Origin: Erysipelotrichaceae bacterium
Lineage (GTDB): Bacteria; Bacillota_I; Bacilli_A; Erysipelotrichales; Erysipelotrichaceae
Assembly: GCA_027449005.1 (NCBI GenBank)
Contig: DAIDML010000192.1
Location: forward strand, 1 to 11,375
Direction of reading: 5' to 3'
DNA: 11,375 nucleotides
The position numbers were made by a program, and so were the translations under genes. Below the pieces are notes generated by a model. It was not told where the DNA came from, searched no databases, and saw nothing but the letters and a program-made list of their open reading frames with translations. Positions 6,781 to 11,375 of the stretch are shown here, piece after piece. How positions within the stretch are numbered: the first letter of the stretch is position 1; each line of letters starts with the position of its first letter.

Positions 6781-6808
6781 AGAAAATGGGACTCCCATTT
6801 TCTTTTTC
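6781..6808 (+). terminator. Terminator of the rnf operon
   Basis: A perfect 10-bp stem, AGAAAATGGG (6781-6790) with CCCATTTTCT (6794-6803), has a 3-nt loop and a following T-run (TTTTCT counting from the stem end). It starts right after the rnfB stop codon. Confidence 0.9.
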
Positions 6809-6830
6809 TGTTCATTCTTTTCAAAATGTG

Positions 6831-6836
6831 TATAAT
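6831..6836 (+). promoter_or_regulatory. -10 box for the exchanger gene
   Basis: A perfect TATAAT stands 22 bp before ATG 6859, between the rnf terminator and the exchanger gene. No good -35 is seen at the usual spacing (CTGTTC at 6808-6813 is the 17-bp candidate). Confidence 0.5.
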
Positions 6837-6858
6837 AAACTAAGTGTGAGGATTAACT

Positions 6859-7779
6859 ATGATTATAAACATTTTATTATTAGTTTTAGGTCTTGGATTT
6901 ATCATTAAAGGTGGTGATTGGTTTGTGGACTCAGCCATATGGATGGCTAAAATCACTAAGATTCCTCCTTTTATTATTGGTGCAACCATAGTTTCTCTTG
7001 CGACCACCGTCCCTGAAGTGCTTGTTTCTGTCTTAGCCACAGCCCAAGGCTCAACTGACTTGGCTTTAGGAAACGCAATCGGATCAATCATAGCGAACAT
7101 TGGTTTAATCATGGGAATCTCTTTATATGTGGCTCCGCCAAAAACAACAAGCAAAGATTACATCATCAAGGGTTTATACATGGTGGGTGCAGCCCTTGTC
7201 TTGATCTTCTTGAGTTTAGATGGAGAACTAAGTAAGCTACAAAGTATCATTCTATGGGTCCTTTTGATTGGATTCTTTGTTTTAAACATTACGACGAGTC
7301 AAAAGCAAGAGGATATTGAGGAAGTTTCCTTTGATAAGAAATACATCCTTCTGTTTATCTTAGGTGCAGTGAGTGTTGTGATTGGAGCAAGATTACTTGT
7401 TGATAATGGAGTTGCGATTGCTAGAGCATTGAACATCTCTGAAGCTATTATAGGTTTAACCATCGTTGCTGTTGGGACATCACTTCCTGAATTAGTGACA
7501 ACCATCACAGCGTTAATTAAGAAGAATTCAAACCTTTCATTAGGTAATATTATTGGGGCGAATATCATGAATATTCTACTGGTCATTCCAGCATCTACCC
7601 TTGTTTCGAATGGGGGACTGGTGATGAGAATGCAGACGGTTAGACAAGATATTCCGTTCTCAGTCTTATTTATGTTGATTGCGATGATTCCACCGCTTTT
7701 ATTCAAACGCTTCTTTAAGTGGCAAGGATTGCTCATGCTTGTCACTTATGGATTATATTTACTAATAACAGTGCTATAA
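6859..7779 (+). CDS. Cation/Ca2+ antiporter of the CaCA family (YrbG/NCX-like)
   Basis: This is a membrane antiporter of the Na+/Ca2+ exchanger superfamily, 306 residues, the usual bacterial size, with about ten helices. It shows the two inverted alpha-repeats that form the ion site: GATIVSLATTVPEVLVS (41-57) and GLTIVAVGTSLPELVTT (199-215), with the key glutamates E53 and E211, and the companion segments LGNAIGSIIANIG (70-82) and LGNIIGANIMNIL (228-240). The two halves are joined by a charged loop (147-160). The start is supported by a GAGG site 7 bp upstream. It is transcribed alone, between two terminators. The likely activity is Ca2+ export driven by Na+ (or H+) entry; the exact ions cannot be read from the sequence. 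Confidence 0.92.
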   Translation: MIINILLLVLGLGFIIKGGDWFVDSAIWMAKITKIPPFIIGATIVSLATTVPEVLVSVLATAQGSTDLALGNAIGSIIANIGLIMGISLYVAPPKTTSKDYIIKGLYMVGAALVLIFLSLDGELSKLQSIILWVLLIGFFVLNITTSQKQEDIEEVSFDKKYILLFILGAVSVVIGARLLVDNGVAIARALNISEAIIGLTIVAVGTSLPELVTTITALIKKNSNLSLGNIIGANIMNILLVIPASTLVSNGGLVMRMQTVRQDIPFSVLFMLIAMIPPLLFKRFFKWQGLLMLVTYGLYLLITVL

Positions 7780-7806
7780 ACAGTGAAGGAATTCACTGTT
7801 TTTTTT
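7778..7806 (+). terminator. Terminator overlapping the exchanger stop codon
   Basis: A perfect 10-bp stem, AAACAGTGAA (7778-7787) with TTCACTGTTT (7792-7801), closes a GGAA tetraloop of the GNRA class and runs into six or more T. The first two stem bases belong to the TAA stop codon of the antiporter gene. Confidence 0.9.
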
Positions 7807-7829
7807 CGTATTGTGTATTAGAGGTGCCT

Positions 7830-8189
7830 ATGAAAAGTATAAGTCTCATCTTTGGTTTGTTTGTTTTCTTTGTGACTATCGTTTTATCAATGGTATGGTT
7901 CATTCATTTTCAGATTCAAGGAGATCGTTTTCTTTATCACTCTAAACAAATTCATCGAACATTAAGTTTACAGTGTATTCATCAAGGTTGTACAACACAC
8001 TCACTTCAACAAGATTTAAATCTTTTCTTAATTCAAACTTGGCCAGATGCACTATCAAAGGCAGCTGTTATTAAACGATTCAATTTAGATCCATTTTTGC
8101 TTGAGATTGAGTTGAAACTTCGACTAAATCCAATAGGACCTACCATGGAGTTTGAGTATTCTAAAATAATGATTGGAGAAAAACAATGA
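7830..8189 (+). CDS. Membrane-anchored pilin-like protein, first gene of the Tad-like cluster
   Basis: The 119-residue protein is not recognised as a named family. One hydrophobic segment (about 5-25) at the extreme N-terminus is followed by a soluble domain of about 90 residues, the layout of minor pilins and TadE/TadF-like proteins. A cysteine pair at C49 and C54 (CIHQGC) could form a disulfide outside the cell. No clear prepilin-peptidase site (Gly then Glu at +5) is seen. ATG 7830 is chosen because a GAGGTG site precedes it and the hydrophobic segment follows at once. An in-frame ATG further upstream would run through the terminator and the preceding gene. Its end overlaps the ATPase start by 4 bp (ATGA), so it belongs to the Tad operon. 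No convincing promoter was found between the terminator and this gene. Confidence 0.75.
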   Translation: MKSISLIFGLFVFFVTIVLSMVWFIHFQIQGDRFLYHSKQIHRTLSLQCIHQGCTTHSLQQDLNLFLIQTWPDALSKAAVIKRFNLDPFLLEIELKLRLNPIGPTMEFEYSKIMIGEKQ

Positions 8190-9142
8190 TTTTTGACTAT
8201 ACTGTTCTTACGCCTTATATTCATGATCCACAGATTACAGACATTAATTATAATGGTCATGATTTATGGTGTGATCATTTGAAAAAAGGGAGATATCAAG
8301 TTAAATCGTTTACCTTTCATTCTCAAATGCAACAACTTGCGTATCGATTTGCTAATCATGTGAATCAAACCTTCAATCCAAAAACACCGTGTGTCGAAGC
8401 CCAATTTGATGGGATGAGATGGTCGATGATTCATGAATCAATCACTTCTTATCTGACCATATCAATACGAAAAACACCTATGATTGCTCGATTATCACAA
8501 AAGCAAATGATTAAAGAACACTATGCACCAAACCATGTGATTGAATTCCTCAATCAAGCTGTAAAAGAAAGAAAGAATATTCTTGTGTCTGGTTTACCTG
8601 GGGCAGGCAAAACAGAACTCATCAAATATTTGACTTCATCTATTCATCCTGTTGAACGCATCATTACCATAGAAGACACACTAGAGATGCATGTAAAGTC
8701 ACTGTATCCCCATTTGGATTGTGTTAGCATGAGGGTTAATGACTCCTTCACCTATGAAATGGCAATCAAAGCATCTTTAAGGCAACGTCCAGATTGGATT
8801 CTTGTGTCAGAAGTGAGATCGAAAGAAGTGTATTACTTACTTCAAAGCATGAGCACAGGGACACATTGCTTATCAACCCTGCATGCATCAAATGCACATC
8901 AAATTCCTCAAAGGCTTATTCACATGATTCCTGGTCATGACTTATCTTATGATCAAATGAAATCGCTTATTCATGATGCGGTGGATATTGGAGTACATAT
9001 TGAATCTACCATTACATCCAAAGGCATTCATCGAAGGATTCAAGAAGTGGTTTCTTTTTCACTGAATGAGCATCACCAACCGATCACAACGACGATTTAT
9101 GCTTATGATGATCAACGACTGAAGGAAGGAAATGATGTATGA
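8186..9142 (+). CDS. tadA: Tad/Flp pilus assembly ATPase (CpaF/TadA family)
   Basis: This cytoplasmic secretion ATPase would power assembly of a Tad-type pilus or related export system. It has 318 residues, shorter than the 400-480 usual for CpaF; the N-terminal extension is missing. The N-terminal domain begins with the family pattern DPQITDINYNG (14-24). The ATPase core follows: Walker A GLPGAGKT (136-143), Asp box TIEDTLEM (161-168), SLRQRPDWILVSEVR (197-211) holding Walker B with E209, and His box GTHCLSTLHASN (225-236). The RPD-x-I-x-V-x-EVR form and the THCLSTLHA box fit CpaF/TadA/VirB11 better than the GspE/PilB group, which has a four-cysteine zinc motif not seen here. It overlaps both neighbours by 4 bp. 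Neighbouring TadB- and TadC-like genes decide for Tad. Confidence 0.92.
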   Translation: MIFDYTVLTPYIHDPQITDINYNGHDLWCDHLKKGRYQVKSFTFHSQMQQLAYRFANHVNQTFNPKTPCVEAQFDGMRWSMIHESITSYLTISIRKTPMIARLSQKQMIKEHYAPNHVIEFLNQAVKERKNILVSGLPGAGKTELIKYLTSSIHPVERIITIEDTLEMHVKSLYPHLDCVSMRVNDSFTYEMAIKASLRQRPDWILVSEVRSKEVYYLLQSMSTGTHCLSTLHASNAHQIPQRLIHMIPGHDLSYDQMKSLIHDAVDIGVHIESTITSKGIHRRIQEVVSFSLNEHHQPITTTIYAYDDQRLKEGNDV

Positions 9143-9993
9143 ATGCGGTAGCAATCGTGATAGGATTTGTATTTCTAGTATTCATCAATCAACGACTTTC
9201 TATCAAGATGTTATTTAAGAAGTCAACTCCTGTCTATTCTATTTATGGTCCTGCAGTTGGATTTTTTCATCGTAAAGAATCTTGGATTAAAATGATGTTT
9301 TTAATCATCATGATGATGATTATTGGAGTTTTGTTTAAACTGTCGTTTGACTATATTTGGATCTTGTTTCTTATGTGTCTGGTTACATTACCACTGCTTT
9401 TGTATTATCAAGCACAAGCAAATCATCATGCGCATGAATTTAATCAAGTGACCACCTTTCTTCAACATTTTTTAGCTCACTTCAAGATTCATCAACAAGC
9501 TTATCATGCATTGAAAGAAGTGAGTCATGTTGTGGATGAATCAAACAGTCAAATCATACAAACAGCCATAGAAACACTTGAAAGAGATGCAACAGTTCAT
9601 CCCTTGCACTTTATGACTCAATGGTGTCCTCATTTCATTGTGATTAATATCATGTCTTGGATTCAACATGTGGAAAGTCATGGTTTTGAGCATAATCATG
9701 AGATTTTAGATATGTTGGAAAATGATATTGATGATTGGATTGAAGACTCAACCCTGTATATTAAAAACATGCACAGCATAAAGAATAAAATTCTCATCTT
9801 ATGTGGCTTGTCTTTGCTAATCTCATTGTTTAATCAACACATGTTAGGCAGTTTCATGGATCTTGCGAGTAATCGAGTGTATCAGTTTGCTACATTTGTT
9901 TTCTTATCTGTAGTGCTATTTACAGGCATTAAAGCATTTGAACTGCTCAATTGTTCATGGATTTTGAAGAGTGAATTACTATGGAAAGAATGA
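9139..9993 (+). CDS. tadB: TadB-like pilus platform membrane protein
   Basis: This inner-membrane platform protein of the T2SSF class would work with the ATPase. It has 284 residues, near family length. Predicted helices lie at about 2-17, 51-68, 71-90, 217-233 and 248-265. The cytoplasmic T2SSF-type helical region (about 98-215) includes the FNQVTTFLQHFLAHFKIHQQAYHAL segment, equivalent to the usual L-x(2)-L-x(3)-L-x(2)-G-x-S-x(2)-A-L pattern; here the Gly-x-Ser is replaced by HQQ. The sequence is diverged, so TadB is named mainly from topology and position between the ATPase and TadC. The start overlaps the ATPase stop (ATGA), and a GGAAGGAA site lies 8 bp upstream. The protein is rich in histidine, as are its neighbours. 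Confidence 0.82.
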   Translation: MNAVAIVIGFVFLVFINQRLSIKMLFKKSTPVYSIYGPAVGFFHRKESWIKMMFLIIMMMIIGVLFKLSFDYIWILFLMCLVTLPLLLYYQAQANHHAHEFNQVTTFLQHFLAHFKIHQQAYHALKEVSHVVDESNSQIIQTAIETLERDATVHPLHFMTQWCPHFIVINIMSWIQHVESHGFEHNHEILDMLENDIDDWIEDSTLYIKNMHSIKNKILILCGLSLLISLFNQHMLGSFMDLASNRVYQFATFVFLSVVLFTGIKAFELLNCSWILKSELLWKE

Positions 9994-10736
9994 TAGCATT
10001 ATGGATAGGAATAGGGTTGTATGTCTTTCTTTGGATTAATAAAAAAACTTTGGAAAAATTATTTCTTGAGAAGGAAACAAAGCATTTGCTGCATATATTA
10101 GAGCGAGGAAGTTGTGATGCATTCTCATCCAAGCGATTAACACGTGGGTTGCTTGTGTTAGGACTGGCATTACTCTCATATGCTTTAGATCTTGGTTTAA
10201 TGCAAAGTATAGGTTGGGTTGGATTGAGTTTTTGGATGATTAAATGGCCAACCATTCAACTGCATCAATTGCATCACAAAAGATTGAATCAACTCAAAAT
10301 TGAGTTTCCAATCTGGTTAAGACAGCTGCAAATCTTACTTCAGCACAACACCGTAGTCCAAAGTTTGAAACTTTCTTCATCGCATGCTCCAAGTTTGTTT
10401 AAGGTTGCGTTAAAAGACTTAGTGATTGAATTAGAGCAAACACCTCATGATTTGTCATTGTATACCTCTTTCTTACAAGACTATCAAAGCATTGAAGTGT
10501 TACGAGCAATGAAACTGCTCTACCGTTACAATGCGATAGGTTCAGATGATTCAACACGGCAGTTATCTCGCCTTATCTTAGCAACGACGAAATGGTTAAG
10601 AGACCAACGTTCATCCATTCAATCCACATCGTTATCAATGATTGGATGGTGGGGCATGCTTCCCTTAATGGGGGTGTGTGGTGTATTCATTGTGATGTTG
10701 GGACAAACCTTCATGACATTATTGGAAAGGAGGTAA
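9981..10736 (+). CDS. tadC: TadC-like pilus platform membrane protein
   Basis: This is the second T2SSF-class platform protein, 251 residues. Helices lie at about 4-19, 55-70, 73-88 and 220-246. The T2SSF region (105-215) starts with IEFPIWLRQLQILLQHNTVVQSL, close to the usual pattern of an acidic residue, aliphatic-Pro, then L-x(2)-L, and contains LKDLVIEL and FLQDYQSIEVLRAMKLLYRY. Two starts are possible: ATG 9981 (used here, with an AAGAG site) and ATG 9990, which would give the same 4-bp ATGA overlap with the upstream gene seen at the other junctions and remove only three residues. It is followed after 1 bp by the tiny pilin-like gene, whose strong ribosome site lies within the end of tadC. 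Confidence 0.82.
   Translation: MERMIALWIGIGLYVFLWINKKTLEKLFLEKETKHLLHILERGSCDAFSSKRLTRGLLVLGLALLSYALDLGLMQSIGWVGLSFWMIKWPTIQLHQLHHKRLNQLKIEFPIWLRQLQILLQHNTVVQSLKLSSSHAPSLFKVALKDLVIELEQTPHDLSLYTSFLQDYQSIEVLRAMKLLYRYNAIGSDDSTRQLSRLILATTKWLRDQRSSIQSTSLSMIGWWGMLPLMGVCGVFIVMLGQTFMTLLERR
10726..10734 (+). promoter_or_regulatory. Strong ribosome binding site for the tiny pilin gene
   Basis: AAAGGAGGT ends 3 bp before ATG 10738 and overlaps the tadC stop codon. It is the best ribosome site in the Tad cluster, as expected if the 48-residue product is made in excess over the assembly proteins. Confidence 0.7.
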
Positions 10737-10737
10737 A

Positions 10738-10884
10738 ATGAAAGCTTTTTTTGAAGAATATGGCTTAGTGCTTGTGGTTACTGTCATTGCGGTAGGCATG
10801 ATAGCATTCTCAGAAGATTTTAAAGTGACACTTAAAGATAATTTAAATACACAGTGGCAAAGTATGACGGAAGTGGGTAATTAA
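10738..10884 (+). CDS. Tiny Flp-pilin-like membrane protein
   Basis: This is a 48-residue protein. It has a short charged start, one hydrophobic helix (about 9-24) and a soluble tail of about 24 residues, the size and layout of a Flp major pilin. E7-Y8 directly before the hydrophobic run recalls the Glu-Tyr of Flp pilins (G|xxxxEY). If E7 is at +5, cleavage would fall after K2, where glycine is expected; the canonical glycine is therefore missing and the leader would be only two residues. It lies between tadC and a TadE-like gene, the usual place for pilins and pseudopilins. The next gene starts on its last stop base. A pilin role is inferred from position, size, the Glu-Tyr and the strong ribosome site. 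Confidence 0.7.
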   Translation: MKAFFEEYGLVLVVTVIAVGMIAFSEDFKVTLKDNLNTQWQSMTEVGN

Positions 10885-11213
10885 TGAAAGGTTCCTTTGA
10901 ATTCTCATTCATTATGATCTTTGTCATGATGTTCTTAGTGTTGGGAATGGGTTTAATTAAGATTATGGTTCAATATCAAGATGCAAGGATGCTTCAAGAA
11001 CGAATCATAGCTTATATTGAAGTCATGGAATCTTTTGAACCCAATCAATTGAAAACGTTGACTCAAATCAGTTCATGTCAACAATGCATTGTGTCATATC
11101 AAGCGGATGAACATCATCGAATTGAAGTCACAATTCAATTTCCCCTTCGCCTTCCTATCATTGATTGGTCAATTAATACAAACATCAGTGCAAAAACGAT
11201 TCCATTGTTTTAA
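10884..11213 (+). CDS. TadE-like minor pilin
   Basis: The 109-residue protein begins MKGSFEFSFIMIFVMMF, which resembles the TadE signature in which a glycine is followed by Glu-Phe-Ala and a long hydrophobic helix (here about 7-30). Glu is only three residues after the glycine, not five, so prepilin-peptidase cleavage is uncertain. The rest is a soluble domain with a CQQC pair (C65, C68) that could form a disulfide outside the cell. A CxxxxC pair also occurs in the first protein of this cluster. It is the last gene of the operon, with its ATG using the final A of the preceding TAA. A terminator follows 13 bp after the stop. TadE-like is the best call; the sequence is too diverged to be certain. 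Confidence 0.7.
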   Translation: MKGSFEFSFIMIFVMMFLVLGMGLIKIMVQYQDARMLQERIIAYIEVMESFEPNQLKTLTQISSCQQCIVSYQADEHHRIEVTIQFPLRLPIIDWSINTNISAKTIPLF

Positions 11214-11226
11214 AAGTTTAGCGAGT

Positions 11227-11253
11227 AAAAAGGCGAATTTACGCCTTTTTTTT
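11227..11253 (+). terminator. Terminator of the Tad-like operon
   Basis: A perfect 9-bp stem, AAAAAGGCG (11227-11235) with CGCCTTTTT (11242-11250), has a 6-nt loop AATTTA and continues into further T. It lies just after the TadE-like gene and before coaX. The A-rich left arm means it could also act on the opposite strand. Confidence 0.9.
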
Positions 11254-11263
11254 CGTGTGATTA

Positions 11264-11272
11264 TGCTATTAT
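11264..11272 (+). promoter_or_regulatory. Possible extended -10 promoter of coaX
   Basis: TGCTATTAT gives TG-n-TATTAT, an extended -10 with one mismatch, 17 bp before the coaX start codon. No -35 is recognisable; the position 17 bp upstream falls in the T-run of the terminator. Confidence 0.4.
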
Positions 11273-11289
11273 AGTGTGGTGAGGTATGT

Positions 11290-11375
11290 ATGATATTAAC
11301 AGTCGATGTTGGAAACTCAAGTGTCTTTGTGATTGGGTATGAAGACAATAAAAGAGTTTATGAAAACAGACAAGA
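11290..11375 (+). CDS. coaX: Type III pantothenate kinase, N-terminus only
   Basis: CoaX phosphorylates pantothenate in the first step of coenzyme A synthesis. Only 28 complete codons are in the window. They begin MILTVDVGNSSVFVIGYED, which fits the family start: a beta strand, then D-x-G-N-[ST] at residues 6-10, the phosphate-binding loop of the ASKHA fold. A GGTGAGGT site lies just upstream. ATG 11286 is in another frame that loses the motif. Other ASKHA-fold proteins start similarly, but Asp-Val-Gly-Asn-Ser followed by a hydrophobic strand is most typical of type III pantothenate kinase. Confidence 0.8.
   Translation, partial: MILTVDVGNSSVFVIGYEDNKRVYENRQ

Noticed and set aside
6472..6858. 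Recent frameshift as the cause of the short RnfB
   Set aside because: There is no room: a terminator begins right after the stop and a promoter for the next gene follows. No ferredoxin-like cysteine pattern is coded downstream.
7719..7829. Longer version of the first Tad-cluster protein starting inside the antiporter gene
   Set aside because: It would cross the terminator and overlap conserved antiporter sequence. ATG 7830 directly precedes the hydrophobic segment and follows a GAGGTG site.
9303..9321. CAT/GAT-rich near-palindrome
   Set aside because: It lies inside tadB where it codes for a Met/Ile-rich membrane helix; low-complexity coding explains it.
8186..10736. Type II secretion or competence (ComG) pseudopilus instead of Tad
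   Set aside because: The ATPase has the CpaF/VirB11-type RPD-x-I-x-V-x-EVR motif and no zinc tetracysteine, and there are two separate T2SSF proteins followed by Flp- and TadE-like small genes, as in Tad.
1..11375. Mobile elements, CRISPR arrays, tRNA or rRNA genes
   Set aside because: No transposase-like frame, no evenly spaced direct repeats and no tRNA/rRNA-like stretch was seen. Almost all sequence is accounted for by genes and their short control regions.

Overview
The window looks like a low-GC, single-membrane bacterium of the Firmicutes/Tenericutes type. The DNA is A+T-rich, ribosome sites are strong AGGAGG-like, gene order is rnfCDGEA-x-B, the Tad-like pilus cluster has no visible secretin gene, and TGA is used as a stop, so the code is not the Mycoplasma one. 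An Erysipelotrichia, Izemoplasma or Haloplasma-like lineage is possible, but this is inference and no marker here fixes the taxon.

Layout. Positions 1-1147 (minus strand) hold most of an apbE gene for an FAD:protein FMN transferase; its C-terminus lies outside the window. A 182-bp divergent intergenic region follows. It carries an 18-bp inverted repeat matching the operator of Rex, the NADH/NAD+-sensing repressor, with one mismatch. Next to it is an extended -10 promoter for the rnf operon. Positions 1330-6780 hold rnfC, rnfD, rnfG, rnfE, rnfA, a 63-residue cysteine-rich membrane protein and rnfB, closed by a strong terminator. Positions 6859-7779 hold a monocistronic Na+/Ca2+-exchanger-family gene with its own terminator. 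Positions 7830-11213 hold six tightly overlapping genes for a reduced Tad-type pilus or secretion apparatus (pilin-like protein, CpaF/TadA ATPase, TadB, TadC, tiny Flp-like pilin, TadE-like protein), again with a terminator. At 11290 a type III pantothenate kinase gene (coaX) begins and runs off the end.

How the genes work together. Rnf couples electron flow between ferredoxin and NAD+ to Na+ or H+ transport. ApbE attaches FMN covalently to the RnfD and RnfG subunits, and the Rex site would tie expression to the NADH/NAD+ balance.

The most unusual content is the architecture of this Rnf. RnfD carries an additional C-terminal FMN-binding domain. RnfG carries two FMN-binding domains instead of one, and its second domain is a close relative of the one fused to RnfD. 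RnfB stops right after its four-cysteine cluster domain and lacks the usual ferredoxin domains. A small four-cysteine membrane protein sits between rnfA and rnfB. RnfC also departs from the usual sequence in its middle. Together these suggest a non-canonical Rnf with up to four covalent flavins, at least three of them in domains on the outer face of the membrane. The Tad cluster is also minimal, with an atypical 48-residue pilin candidate.
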